A stretch of DNA of 64,000 nt from Pseudomonas sp. SST3 (GCF_003325755.1 NZ_QORI02000016.1:37688-101687), one strand, 5' to 3'; counted from the first letter of the stretch, positions 44,555 to 53,853 are shown. Translations and numbers: made by a program. The notes: generated by a model from the letters alone, not told the origin.

Positions 44555-45966
44555 GTGGATACTCCAAGAATGCGGGCCCAGTGCTGGAGAAACAGCTCGA
44601 GCGAGAGTGCGTTGAGAAGGACCGGGCTCACCTCTTCTGAGCCAGAGGCTGCACGCTTCAACAACATCAGCATCTCGCCAGCGGCAAACAGGGCCAGCGC
44701 CTGCCCCGTCCCTTGTTCAAGAAGCCCTGCAAGCGCGTCATGTTGCAAGCGGATCGCCCGCTGGAACACGCCGGTCAGATGACCCTTGCTGACGCGGCTG
44801 AAGTCGTCGGTGCCATGGTGGGTGTTCATCGCCTGACGAAAGGGAAGCCGCGACTGTCGCTCCCCGACGTAGGCGTGAGGTGGGTGGGACAGCGCATAGC
44901 GCAGCATCGCCGGGTGGGTAAACGGATGGATGAGCTTGTAGGGCAACCCGCAGTTGTTCCAGATGCTGTTCTCGTAACACGCCTGCTGAATCATTCGCCG
45001 GTGAAGACGCTTGCCGGGGGTTAGGGTAAAGTCCGGTTTGCCTATGCCCTGCCCCAGCTTGCGATACCGCAGCGGGGTCAGGAATCCCTGACCGTGAAAG
45101 GTGACGAGCGTGCGGTAATAGCGCAGTGCCTCCGCGACACGACCGCGCGCCAACAGATCCACAACCGGCGCAGGGCTCGGCGGGTCCAGAAAGATATGAT
45201 CGCCTCCGTGCCCGTTAAGCACGACGGTAGGGGCGCCCTCTCCCGCCGCCTCACGGATCAAACGGTCGTTGATATCCTGGGAAAAGAGCGAGAGGCTTGG
45301 CCTGTCCGGCCAGTAGGTGCCGGCAGGAAGCCGGAAGAGGTGCTCCGGCGCCATCGACGCAAGACGGTGAGGCAGCCCAAGCTTGCGCGCGATGTGCTTG
45401 GCATGTTGGATATCGCTTGCGCCCAAGGTATTCGGATCGACCCACGTGATGGCCTGAACCTTGTCGCGGCCAGCGAGTGCGTAAGCGATCGCGGTCGAGT
45501 CGGTCCCGCCTGAAAACTCAAGGACGACCTGATGGTCTTCAGAAGGCAAAGCAGCCCTAAGTATTGTGGCTGGATTCCCGATGACCGACTCGTCATACGC
45601 TTCACCGCCCCGGGTCCAGGGCGCGTAGCGACCGGTGACGCCAGCGGGTCCTAGCGTAAGCCTTGAGCCGGGAAGCAGGAGGTGAACACCTGCCCACACC
45701 AAGCGATGATTCACCGTCTCGCCGAAACGCAGATGATGTCGGATCGCTTCAACATTGAGTCTTGGATGCGTGCCATCGAGCAGCTGCTTCAAGCAGCTCC
45801 ACAGGCTGAACCCGGAAGGTTCCAGCTGGATGTAGAAAGTCTGCTCGGCTGTCGAGTTGTACAGGACCGCGCTGTCGCCCTCCGTCTGGAGCCGAAGCCC
45901 GGGCAGGATGTGAGTGTCGGAAGGACCCGCACCGACACGCCAGTTCTTCTGGAATACCTTGCTCAT
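44536..45966 (-). CDS. Lasso cyclase (asparagine synthetase-like C protein)
   Basis: This 476-residue protein of the AsnB/beta-lactam synthetase class activates the Glu or Asp side chain and forms the macrolactam. The PP-loop ATP motif is VVLEFSGGTDSTAIAYALA, with NGHGGDHIF further on. The start chosen, MSKVFQKNWRVG at 45966, leaves ~47 bp to the precursor stop; a longer in-frame start would overlap the precursor gene. It is the second gene of the A-C-B-D operon. Confidence 0.93.
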   Translation of the reverse strand: MSKVFQKNWRVGAGPSDTHILPGLRLQTEGDSAVLYNSTAEQTFYIQLEPSGFSLWSCLKQLLDGTHPRLNVEAIRHHLRFGETVNHRLVWAGVHLLLPGSRLTLGPAGVTGRYAPWTRGGEAYDESVIGNPATILRAALPSEDHQVVLEFSGGTDSTAIAYALAGRDKVQAITWVDPNTLGASDIQHAKHIARKLGLPHRLASMAPEHLFRLPAGTYWPDRPSLSLFSQDINDRLIREAAGEGAPTVVLNGHGGDHIFLDPPSPAPVVDLLARGRVAEALRYYRTLVTFHGQGFLTPLRYRKLGQGIGKPDFTLTPGKRLHRRMIQQACYENSIWNNCGLPYKLIHPFTHPAMLRYALSHPPHAYVGERQSRLPFRQAMNTHHGTDDFSRVSKGHLTGVFQRAIRLQHDALAGLLEQGTGQALALFAAGEMLMLLKRAASGSEEVSPVLLNALSLELFLQHWARILGVSTWQTAT

Positions 45967-46012
45967 TCGCCGTTCCAAAGGGTTGGGCGGCGCCCGGCCG
46001 CCCAACAAGCCG

Positions 46013-46153
46013 TCAACGCGACCAGACACCGTAGCGGCCTTCAATAATCCCGCCGCCGGGCACCCCATTGATCTTGCGCTTGGCATTTTCGATGACGACA
46101 GCACGATCCGTTACGGGACGCTTTGCCGACTTGGTCAGTAGGAGTTTGAGCAT
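46013..46153 (-). CDS. Lasso peptide precursor
   Basis: This 46-residue precursor starts MLKLLLTKSAKRPVTDR. The leader is followed by the predicted core GVPGGGIIEGRYGVWSR (17 residues): Gly1 and Glu9 are correctly spaced for a nine-residue macrolactam ring, leaving an eight-residue tail GRYGVWSR. It lies directly upstream of the cyclase gene. The leader ends KRKIN, with Ile at the -2 position where Thr is usual, so the cleavage point is a prediction. An upstream Met 16 codons earlier lacks support. Confidence 0.85.
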   Translation of the reverse strand: MLKLLLTKSAKRPVTDRAVVIENAKRKINGVPGGGIIEGRYGVWSR

Positions 46154-46850
46154 GTCGATACCCTCCGCTGTGATGTATGAGGCGGAATGCCTCGCCAACA
46201 AGCCTAAGGGTCTTAAAGCAGAGCGCTAGCTGTCAGATATGCCAGGTCAGGATGCGTAGTCACCGTTTCGTGGTGTTGTGATTCCACGGCGCCGGGCACC
46301 AAAGCCTATCGCTGGGCAAGGCAGCGTAGAACTCTCGCAGCCAGGAAAGCCTTGATGCGGAGCTTTTAAGCACTGAGGTTCTTCACGCCCTAAGCCAGTC
46401 CAGCAAAAACACTGCGCCAAAAAAGATGCTGAGTCAGCCGGACCACGGTAGCGGTGTGAAGAAGCTTCTTGAAGAGGCCGCGCGAGACGTCGCGCGAGTT
46501 TTGCCGGATGAATTCACAGGCCTCTGCTCGGGCCTCTCTTCAGACGTCGATTTGGCTCGCGCGGCTCAGGTGCGGCTCGCACGCGCAGCGGATAACAGGG
46601 TCCGGCGTGGATTGATGGCACACCGCCGCACGCAAGCGCAGCGCACAGCCCCCCATCAGCGAGGCCGAAGGCGTCAGCCGAGCACACCGACGGAAGGTGC
46701 GAGGACCAAGCGCAGCGAGGCACGGTGCCCTGCTCGACAGCGCTGTCGGCGATGTTGAGAACGTCATCCACGCCTCCGCGACGACGGCAGGTGAAGCCCT
46801 GCCGGCCGGACTGGATGGCGCAGCAAAAAGGGGGCCGAAGCCCCCTGCGG
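46154..46850. other. Region upstream of the lasso operon; no clear gene
   Basis: About 700 bp. The part next to 46,154 should contain the lasso promoter; I see no unambiguous -35/-10. From about 46,420 the DNA is GC-rich and several short frames are open on both strands (up to ~126 codons) but none has family motifs or a good ribosome binding site. It ends in the radC terminator. Confidence 0.45.
46825..46845 (-). terminator. Terminator of radC
   Basis: On the minus strand GGGGGC-ttcg-GCCCCC is followed by TTTTT, 6 bp past the radC stop: a 6-bp all-GC stem with a UUCG tetraloop and U-tract. Confidence 0.92.
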
Positions 46851-47360
46851 TTACAGCAATCCCTGCTCAGCGAACGAAACGGGTCCCTCGCCACCTACGA
46901 CGATGTGGTCCAGCGTGCGCACCTCCACTAACGCCAAGGCCTCCTTGAGACGCTGAGTCAGCACCTTGTCCGCCTGGCTTGGCTCCGGATTTCCGCTCGG
47001 ATGATTGTGCGAGAAGATCACCGCTGCTGCGTTGACCCGCAATGCTTCCTTGACCACTTCGCGCGGGTACACCGAAGCCTGGTCGATCGTGCCGCGGAAC
47101 AACTCCACGTACTCAAGCAGCCGATGTTTACTGTCGAGGAACAAGGCCGCGAACACCTCGTGCTCGAAACCGACCAACTTGGTGGTCAAGTAAGTTTTGA
47201 CCACGTCCGGTGCGTCAAACAGCGCCCCGCGCTGGTACTTCTGATTAATCGCCTGGCGCGCCACGCTCAGGATCTGATCCACAGAAGCCGGCAGGTAGCG
47301 CCCCTTCGCGTCACGCACCAGCAGCATGGAATCGAACGAGGAAAAGGACAGTTGCGACAT
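46851..47360 (-). CDS. radC: RadC-family JAB-domain protein
   Basis: This 169-residue protein starts MSQLSFSSFDSMLLV. The MPN+/JAB metal site is visible: EVFAALFLDSKHRLLEYVELFRG, then IFSHNHPSGNPEPSQAD (the HxHPSG-x-Asp signature) and VRTLDHIVVGG. Short RadC proteins without the N-terminal UPF domain are standard ICE backbone genes of unknown role. A much longer in-frame upstream extension is GC-rich and rejected; the ATG at 47360 is the likely start. Confidence 0.93.
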   Translation of the reverse strand: MSQLSFSSFDSMLLVRDAKGRYLPASVDQILSVARQAINQKYQRGALFDAPDVVKTYLTTKLVGFEHEVFAALFLDSKHRLLEYVELFRGTIDQASVYPREVVKEALRVNAAAVIFSHNHPSGNPEPSQADKVLTQRLKEALALVEVRTLDHIVVGGEGPVSFAEQGLL

Positions 47361-48010
47361 GGTCGTACTCCGGTTGCTCGGGCGGAATTGCCCGGAACCG
47401 GCGCCAGCACGGCGCAGCGCAGCTGTCAGGGGTCCACGACGGCCGCCAGGACGCCAGCGTGCACGCACGCGCAGCCCTTGACGGCGAGAACGCCGTGATA
47501 CGGTGAAGGGAACAGCAAGACCGCCCCACTCCACCCATGCACGGATCGGCAAGCGGAGCGCGCAGGCCTGTAAGGCCGGAGGCATCAGGGACCAGAGCCG
47601 AATGGCCGCGACTCGGCACGAGGCGCGGGGCGCAGCCCGCGAGCCCGACGGCGGTACGCCGAGATGCCCGAAATAGAACTACGAAACAAGTCGCTTCAGA
47701 TGCCTGCTAAAAAACGGGGTGACCTGCCGGGAGTGATCGGCTGCAATCGCCGAGGCTGTGTAAAAACGTTTTTGACATTGTGACGCGTCCAGCGAACCGT
47801 CTCCAAAAGCGCGTCGCTACGAAAGATTCAGGTCTGCTGAATAGCCAAGCGCTGTCAGATTTTACGTAGGAGCGCACACTTCAAAACGGACAAGGCGTTT
47901 TTACACAGCCTGGGCCACAAGCGGACTGTCACGTAAGGAGCGAGCCTCCTCAACCCATCAGTTCGGACAGACTGTTCGCCAAAGCATGTGAGGACAGCAG
48001 CGACTGCTTG
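47361..48010. other. Gene-poor region before the cytochrome genes, containing a MITE
   Basis: Very GC-rich to about 47,650, without a credible gene, then AT-richer. The only structured item is the small inverted-repeat element at 47754-47910. The left part should hold the radC promoter. Confidence 0.5.
47754..47910. mobile_element. ~157-bp MITE with IS1182-like ends
   Basis: GGCTGTGTAAAAACG at 47754-47768 is perfectly repeated in inverted form at 47896-47910, with no coding capacity between. The sequence shares GTGTAAAAACG with the terminal repeats of the IS1182 element at 38.9 kb. The right flank (minus strand AGTCCGCTTGTGGCCCA) also resembles the left flank of that IS (TGTCCGCTTCTGGCCCA). 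Confidence 0.75.
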
Positions 48011-48928
48011 TCAGATTCCCTTCCCTAGCATCTTGCCGTTTACGATTTCCCCGTAAAGGTTCACGCCGTCATTGGCGTGGTATTTATCACGGGTTTTCTC
48101 GACCGAGCCATCGATTAGGCGCGGGTCTTGCGGTCGCTCGTGGCTGTTCATGAAGGCCGCCACGTTCCAGGCGTCTTCAGCCGACAAGGTGCGACCTTTG
48201 CCCAGTGGCATGTTTTCCTTGATGAACGCCGCGGCCGTGTTGATCCGATGCATGCCTGCACCCCAGTTGAACGAATCCGCCCCCCAGAGTGGCGGGAAGA
48301 CGTAATCGTCACCTGACTTCTGCCCTTCCCCGTTTGGCCCATGACAGACGGCGCACTGTGCGTTGTAGATCTGTTCACCCTTCGCCAGGTCGTATCCGCC
48401 GTCGGGTTGTGGCACTTCCGGATAGGCCCGACCCGGCAGCTCTTGCCCCGTTGGCGCTCCGGTTGCAAGCCAGTAGGAATAGGCTGAAAGCGCAGCGATT
48501 ACCGGGCCATCGGCCTCGGGTGCCTTGCCATTCATGCTGAACTGGAAACAGCCCTGCACGCGCTCGGCATAGCTGTTCACCTTGTCGTTCTTTTTCCGGT
48601 ACGCCGGGTACATCGTATACGCAGCCCAGAGCGGCGCAGAGTTGGCCTTTCTGCCCTGTTCAAGGTGACAGTTCGCGCAGGCCAGGCCGTTACCAACGTA
48701 TTCCGCCGCGTGGTTCTTGGTGTCGACGAAAATGGCCCGTCCTTTCTGTACCAACTGCCCGTAGGCGTTATCAGGCAGTTCGCTTTCCTTTGGCGGCTGG
48801 AAATACTTGCTGCTGGCGGGATCACCTGCCCCGGTCAGGATCTGTGACTGATCTTCCATCGCGATTTCGTCCGCGAGCACCGGGAAGGCCAATGACATCA
48901 ACAGCAGTGCGCTTGTCTGGGGCTTCAT
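48011..48928 (-). CDS. tsdA: Thiosulfate dehydrogenase TsdA (diheme cytochrome c)
   Basis: This 305-residue protein with signal peptide (ALLLMSLAFPVLA) has two c-heme sites, LACANCHLEQGRKANSAPLW and CAVCHGPNGEG. The surrounding MYPAYRKKNDKVNSYAERVQGCF is the TsdA pattern. It oxidises two thiosulfate to tetrathionate in the periplasm and passes electrons to TsdB. The gene follows tsdB with a 4-base overlap. A TsdBA pair has been described from Pseudomonas stutzeri. Confidence 0.9.
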   Translation of the reverse strand: MKPQTSALLLMSLAFPVLADEIAMEDQSQILTGAGDPASSKYFQPPKESELPDNAYGQLVQKGRAIFVDTKNHAAEYVGNGLACANCHLEQGRKANSAPLWAAYTMYPAYRKKNDKVNSYAERVQGCFQFSMNGKAPEADGPVIAALSAYSYWLATGAPTGQELPGRAYPEVPQPDGGYDLAKGEQIYNAQCAVCHGPNGEGQKSGDDYVFPPLWGADSFNWGAGMHRINTAAAFIKENMPLGKGRTLSAEDAWNVAAFMNSHERPQDPRLIDGSVEKTRDKYHANDGVNLYGEIVNGKMLGKGI

Positions 48929-49572
48929 TTGGCTGCTCCTTTTTCGGTCAGGCCTGCAAAGTACGTCGAGACAGCCTTTACCTCGTCCTCGGTCAAGCTA
49001 CGTGCGATGTGGCCCATCAAGTCGTTGGGGTCGTTCTTGCGGGTGCCCTGTCGCCAGGCGGTCAGCTGCGACGACAGGTACTGTGCCGATTGCCCGGCCA
49101 GGGGTGGAAAGGCGTCGCCGACACCCGTTCCGCTAGGGCCATGACAGGCGACACACTCGGGTATATCGCGATCCCAGGCGCCACGCAGCGCAAGGGTTTC
49201 GCCAGGCCCGTCGACCAACGCGGTGCGGTCGACTCGCTCGACCCGTGGTTGTGGCTTGTCAGCCAGCATCGTGGAGACGGCTTCGGCTTCCTCACGGCTC
49301 AAGGCAGCGGCAATGGGCTGCATGATCGGATTCGCCCGCGCACCGGATGCGAAATCAGCCAGTTGCTTGCGCATGTAATTCGCCGACAGCCCGGCCAGGC
49401 GGGGGAATCCCGCAGCGGCCATGCCCTCGCCCTCGGCGCCGTGGCAGGTAGCGCACGCCATCGCAGCGGGGTTGGCCCCGCCTTTGCTGTACACCGCAAC
49501 GGCATCCGCAGCGTGCGCGGACACAGAAATCGCAAGGAAGAGCCCGGCCAAGGGCCAGAGGGGGACGTTCAT
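48925..49572 (-). CDS. tsdB: Diheme cytochrome TsdB (cytochrome c4-like)
   Basis: This 215-residue protein has a signal peptide (MNVPLWPLAGLFLAISVSAHA) and two c-heme motifs, MACATCHGAEGEG and CVACHGPSGTG, in two similar halves with AGLSANYMRKQL and AGQSAQYLSSQL repeats, as in cytochrome c4. It would accept electrons from TsdA. It lies directly upstream of tsdA. Confidence 0.88.
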   Translation of the reverse strand: MNVPLWPLAGLFLAISVSAHAADAVAVYSKGGANPAAMACATCHGAEGEGMAAAGFPRLAGLSANYMRKQLADFASGARANPIMQPIAAALSREEAEAVSTMLADKPQPRVERVDRTALVDGPGETLALRGAWDRDIPECVACHGPSGTGVGDAFPPLAGQSAQYLSSQLTAWRQGTRKNDPNDLMGHIARSLTEDEVKAVSTYFAGLTEKGAAK

Positions 49573-49631
49573 GTAGCCTCCAGATCATTCTTGTTATTAG
49601 GTGCCGGCGCTGACTGACACGTATCGTGCTG

Positions 49632-50408
49632 CTAGCGTTTTGACAACGGCCCCATGATGCTATTCAACGCATCGGGACGAGGGGCGCCCTGATGTTGCTG
49701 CAGACGCCCTTGCTCATCTAAGTAATAGATAGCCGGCGTAGCGGAGGCACCCATCTCGCCCATCAAGGTGAGGTTCGCCTCAAGCTGTTCGTTCACCTCG
49801 GGCGCAATCAGCTCGATAGGTTTGAGCGTGCTGGCCTTGCCCGCTGCTTCGTGCTCATTGAGGGCTGCCTCAGGGTCCTTGGCGGCCAGCAGCGCCGCGG
49901 ATTTCCCCGCGCTGTCCGGACGCAGCATGCCAACCATGACGTGACGGAGCTGAACGTCGCCAGCTTCGACCCAGGGCCGCGCCTGTTTCCAGAACATATT
50001 GCAGAACGGGCAGTTGGGGTCGGAAAACATGTAGACCACCCGTGATGCATCTGCCGCACCGTCAGCAATCCAGGTGCTGCTTTCCAGCCGCTGCCACATT
50101 TCGCTGCTCATCGGCTCATACACCAGCTTCTCAAGTGGTGCCTTGGTCAGGTCTTCGCCAGCGGCGTCCAGCAAACTGCCGACCACGACATGATCGCCGT
50201 CCGGTGTCAGATACAGCGCAATGCCCTGGCCGTTGTAACGCGCTGCGTAGCCCTTCAATCCTCCCGGCGCGTCGAAACTGCCGACCACTTTGGCTCCGCG
50301 CGCCTCAATGGCCTGAACCGCGGGAGGCAGCGCGTCGGCCAGCGCCGAGGGCGTCGGCAGCAAGGCGAGCGTTGAGATCAACAGCGAAAGTGAACGTATA
50401 GGTTTCAT
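49632..50408 (-). CDS. Periplasmic thiol:disulfide isomerase (DsbG/DsbC-like)
   Basis: This 258-residue protein has a signal peptide (LLISTLALLPTPSALA), a dimerisation region, and the thioredoxin-fold active site SDPNCPFCNMFWK (CPFC). The late cis-Pro motif is ATPAIYYLD. It repairs or protects cysteines of periplasmic proteins, perhaps those of the neighbouring cytochromes. It overlaps the TlpA-like gene by 4 bases and DsbD is encoded two genes upstream, so the trio forms a reducing pathway. Confidence 0.88.
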   Translation of the reverse strand: MKPIRSLSLLISTLALLPTPSALADALPPAVQAIEARGAKVVGSFDAPGGLKGYAARYNGQGIALYLTPDGDHVVVGSLLDAAGEDLTKAPLEKLVYEPMSSEMWQRLESSTWIADGAADASRVVYMFSDPNCPFCNMFWKQARPWVEAGDVQLRHVMVGMLRPDSAGKSAALLAAKDPEAALNEHEAAGKASTLKPIELIAPEVNEQLEANLTLMGEMGASATPAIYYLDEQGRLQQHQGAPRPDALNSIMGPLSKR

Positions 50409-51220
50409 GGCTGGGTTTTTACCTCTAGTTGCTCAAGGGCGCGCGCCAGGCTGGCACGGGACAGCTCGCCGAGGTGGCTGCCAACCTGGCGGCCCTCGGC
50501 GTCGTAGAAAAGCGTGGTGGGCAGCGAGGCAGACCCTACGTGCTGGCCCAGGCGACCGCCGGTATCGAGCAGGACGTTTTCCAAGCCGAGCCCTTCGGCG
50601 TCGAGGAAGTCGGCGATCAACCGCTCGCCCTCGCCCTGGTTGACGAATAGGAAGGTCACCTCGGCGTTGTCTTGTTGCGCCTTCGCAAGGACCGGCATTT
50701 CACGCCGGCAGGGCGGGCACCAGGTGGCCCACAGATTGACCACCAGCGGCTTGCCAACATAATCCTGCAAGGCAACGGGCTTACCCTGGCTATCCCGCAG
50801 GCCCATCTCGGGCAGCCGCGTGCCCTGCTCGAACGCATGCAACGCAAAAGTCCCGAACCCCCAGCTGAGCACACCCACCAGCACCGCCGTACCAAGCGGA
50901 GCGCGTAGCTCGTTATCGCGCCAGGCGAGCCAGCCCCCCAGCAGCACAGCCACCAGTAGCCCGGGCCAGGCGATAAAGCCGCCGTCGCGTATATCAATCA
51001 CGCGCCAGGGCTCGTTCTGGAAATGCTCGGCATACGCCACTACGAAAGCCGCGCGAGCGACCACTAGCGCTACCAGCAGCAGCCTGAACAGTTGTTGTTC
51101 CGGGTTCCGAGCGCTGCGCCGCCCCATCCACCAGCCGGTGAGCATCGCCAGGAACAGGCTCCCCAGCAGAAGTACATGCGGAACCGCCAGCGCCAGAGGC
51201 CCCAGATTGATCGTCAGCAT
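50405..51220 (-). CDS. Membrane-anchored TlpA-like thioredoxin
   Basis: This 271-residue protein starts MLTINLGPLALAVPHVLL, has several membrane helices in the first ~130 residues (AMLTGWWMGR, LFRLLLVALVVARAAFVVAYAEH, WPGLLVAVLLGGWLAW), then a periplasmic thioredoxin domain with NLWATWCPPCRREMPVL (CPPC) and SLPTTLFYD. It is a likely thiol reductant carrier in cytochrome maturation. The first codon follows the DsbD stop immediately. Confidence 0.88.
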   Translation of the reverse strand: MLTINLGPLALAVPHVLLLGSLFLAMLTGWWMGRRSARNPEQQLFRLLLVALVVARAAFVVAYAEHFQNEPWRVIDIRDGGFIAWPGLLVAVLLGGWLAWRDNELRAPLGTAVLVGVLSWGFGTFALHAFEQGTRLPEMGLRDSQGKPVALQDYVGKPLVVNLWATWCPPCRREMPVLAKAQQDNAEVTFLFVNQGEGERLIADFLDAEGLGLENVLLDTGGRLGQHVGSASLPTTLFYDAEGRQVGSHLGELSRASLARALEQLEVKTQP

Positions 51221-52965
51221 CAGCCACGCTCCCTTGTTTGGTTCCATCTGTTCAGAAATTGGCTCGCATCCACCTCGCCGGTGATGCGCTGGGTACGTCG
51301 CTCCTCCCCGTCGGGGCCGATGAAGAGCAGCGTCGGCGGCCCCATGACCTGATAGCGGTTCAGCAGCTCGCGACTGGCGGGATCGGTCTGCGTCACATCC
51401 GGTCGCAGAACCCGCACGCCGGCGAGCGCGGCCTGCACCTGAGCGTCGCCAAACACCTCTTTTTCCATGACTTTGCAGGACACGCACCAGTCCGCGTAGT
51501 AGTCCACCAGCACCCACTGGCCCGCGGCCTTGGCGGCAGCCAGCTCACGATCAAGGTCGGCCGGCTCGCTGAAGCCGATAAATCCGTGTGCAGACTCAGC
51601 ACCCTGCGAGGACACTACCCCGCCGGTAAACACGCCGAGCGGCCGCATGACATCTTGCGCGCCGCCAGCCGCTCCGAGCAGCAGCGCTACGCCCCAGACT
51701 CCAGCCAGCGCCGCCACCGCGCGGCTGAGCGCCTGATGCCGCACCAGTTCCCGCGACAGGTGCAGCAGCCCGCTGGCGCCCACAACCAGCAACGCGCCCC
51801 ACAGCCCCACCCAGAGCGGGTCGGACAAAAGCGGGCGAAGAACGTACAGGGCGGCGACCAGAAACAGGAAACCGAAGGCAACCTTGACGCGATCCATCCA
51901 CGGCCCAGGCTTGGGCAGGAAGCGATTGCCCACCGTCACCAGCAGGACCAGTGGCGTACCGATCCCCAGGCCCAGAGCGAACAGCACCAGCCCACCGTTC
52001 AGGGCGTCGCCGCTTTGGGCGATGTACAGCAGCGCCGCGGCCAGCGGTGCGGTCATGCAGGGCCCCACCAGCAGCCCGGACAACACGCCCAACGCGCTGG
52101 CACCGGCGAGGCTGCCGCCCCGACGCGTGCGTCCGGCCTGCTCCAGCCGATCACGCAGGCCCGCCGGCAGTTGCAGTTCGAAGAAGCCGAACATGGGCAA
52201 GGACAGCAGCACGAACAGGCCTGCGAAGCTTGCGATCAGCCACGGCTGCATCAGCCATCCCTGCAGATTCGCACCCAACAGCGCCGCCACCACTCCGAGG
52301 GCGGCGTAGACCAGCGCCATGCTGAATACGTAGGCCCCAGCCAATGCTATGCCGCGGCGAGGCCCGGCCTGGCTACCCACCACAATGCCCGCCAGGATGG
52401 GCAGCATCGGCAGCGAGCAGGGAGCAAAGGCAAGCAGAAGGCCGAGTCCGAAAAAGATCAGCAGACTCCATCCAAGCGACTGCTGTTGTAGCCCGTTGGC
52501 CAGGGCCTGGTCGTCGGCCTGACCAGGCGCGGACGGTGGGGTGCTGCCGCCGCCCAGCGCTACCGTGCGGGTTTGCGGCGGATAGCACAGACCGGCATCG
52601 GCGCAGCCTTGCCAACCGAGTTCGAGCGACGCGAGACCCGCATCGGGGAGCTGCACTTCCAGGCTGTCGCGGTAGATTCGCGAATCACCAAAATACACGT
52701 CATGGTACGGCTCGCCTGGGGGCAACTGGGGCTCGGTCCCCGGCGGCAGCCCTGCGAATCGCAAGCGTTCCTTGTAGAGGTAATAGCCGGGCGCAATGTC
52801 CCAGCGCAGCACGGCTCCGCCAGCGTCAGGGTGCTCGATGTGCAGCGTGAACGCTTCGTCCACGGGCAGGAAGTCCTGCTGTTTCTGACCGAAGGTGAAC
52901 GGCGAAGCGTTCGCCAGCTGCACGGTCCATAGGCAGCAGGCCATAAAGATAAAAAGCGCTCGCAT
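51220..52965 (-). CDS. dsbD: DsbD, thiol:disulfide interchange membrane protein
   Basis: This 581-residue protein has a signal peptide, an N-terminal alpha domain with the Cys pair in WQGCADAGLCYPP, and eight membrane helices. The transmembrane redox Cys are in LLLAFAPCSLPMLP and GLLVGPCMTAPLAAA, and the C-terminal thioredoxin domain has ADWCVSCKVMEKEVF. It transfers electrons from cytoplasmic thioredoxin to DsbG and TlpA-like proteins. The start is MRALFIF; three codons further upstream is an alternative. Confidence 0.93.
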   Translation of the reverse strand: MRALFIFMACCLWTVQLANASPFTFGQKQQDFLPVDEAFTLHIEHPDAGGAVLRWDIAPGYYLYKERLRFAGLPPGTEPQLPPGEPYHDVYFGDSRIYRDSLEVQLPDAGLASLELGWQGCADAGLCYPPQTRTVALGGGSTPPSAPGQADDQALANGLQQQSLGWSLLIFFGLGLLLAFAPCSLPMLPILAGIVVGSQAGPRRGIALAGAYVFSMALVYAALGVVAALLGANLQGWLMQPWLIASFAGLFVLLSLPMFGFFELQLPAGLRDRLEQAGRTRRGGSLAGASALGVLSGLLVGPCMTAPLAAALLYIAQSGDALNGGLVLFALGLGIGTPLVLLVTVGNRFLPKPGPWMDRVKVAFGFLFLVAALYVLRPLLSDPLWVGLWGALLVVGASGLLHLSRELVRHQALSRAVAALAGVWGVALLLGAAGGAQDVMRPLGVFTGGVVSSQGAESAHGFIGFSEPADLDRELAAAKAAGQWVLVDYYADWCVSCKVMEKEVFGDAQVQAALAGVRVLRPDVTQTDPASRELLNRYQVMGPPTLLFIGPDGEERRTQRITGEVDASQFLNRWNQTRERG

Positions 52966-53157
52966 GCACAACACCCGATTACCAGATTCGACGGCGAGCT
53001 TGCCGACTCGGGATTAAGAGCCGATTAACGAGGCTTGCCCGGACACAACCTGAAAGGCTGAGAGGCGTTGAGGCACGAGCAACTCGGCGTACCATCTGCT
53101 AACGCGCCGTTAATCCAGGCGGACGATACTGACTGCTGCTTATCAAGCGATTCCCAC

Positions 53158-53853
53158 ATGCACGTACTGCTGACAGAAGACAACGCACTGATCGCCAGTG
53201 GCATCGTCGCCGGGCTAGAAGCTCAAGGCTTCAGCGTGGCCCATGCCGCTACGGCCGGGCAGGCCGACGCGCTGCTGCGCACAGCCAGCTTCGACCTGAT
53301 GATTCTCGATCTGGGCCTGCCTGACGAAGACGGCCTGCGCTTTCTCCAGCGTCTGCGCCGCCGCGGCCTTGAGTTGCCTGTGCTGATCCTGACCGCCCGG
53401 GATGCGGTGACCGAGCGGGTCTCCGGGCTTCAGGCCGGCGCTGACGACTACCTCGTCAAGCCCTTCGACCTGCGTGAACTCGCCGCCCGCCTGCACGCCC
53501 TGCTGCGCCGCGCTGCCGGTCGGGCAACGCATATGATCGAACACGGGACGCTGAGCTACGATCCTGCCGCCTGTGCGGCGTTCATGGCGGGCGAACCCGT
53601 GGACCTGTCGCGCCGTGAACAGGCGCTGCTCCAGGCGCTACTGCAGAACCCCGGCCGCGTGCTATCAGCCGAGCAGCTCAAGGACGCCGTGTACGGACTG
53701 GGCGATGACGTTGAAAGCAACGCCCTGAATGTCCATATCCACCACCTCAGGCGCAAGCTGGGCAACGGCATCGTCGAAACCGTCAGGGGGATCGGTTATC
53801 GCCTGGGCCCTGCCGGCCAAGCACCGGCTTCCACCGAGACGCCCGACCCATGA
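53158..53853 (+). CDS. OmpR-family response regulator
   Basis: This 231-residue regulator starts MHVLLTEDNALIASGI. The phosphoacceptor Asp is in FDLMILDLGLPDEDG and the signalling Lys in DDYLVKPFDLRE. The C-terminal winged helix is present (LSRREQALLQALLQNPGRVLS, NVHIHHLRRKLGNGIVETVRGIGYRLG). It overlaps the sensor kinase by 4 bases. It is divergent from dsbD, so it may control the dsb and tsd genes; this is inference. Confidence 0.92.
   Translation: MHVLLTEDNALIASGIVAGLEAQGFSVAHAATAGQADALLRTASFDLMILDLGLPDEDGLRFLQRLRRRGLELPVLILTARDAVTERVSGLQAGADDYLVKPFDLRELAARLHALLRRAAGRATHMIEHGTLSYDPAACAAFMAGEPVDLSRREQALLQALLQNPGRVLSAEQLKDAVYGLGDDVESNALNVHIHHLRRKLGNGIVETVRGIGYRLGPAGQAPASTETPDP

Noticed and set aside
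46426..46894. Overlapping 110- and 126-codon frames between the lasso operon and radC
   Set aside because: Opposite-strand frames of similar length, both Arg/Ala/Cys-rich, no ribosome binding site, and one runs through the radC terminator.
51238..52491. A 417-codon open frame on the plus strand
   Set aside because: Antisense to dsbD, whose membrane helices and Cys motifs are clear; the plus-strand product is Gln/Arg-rich low complexity.
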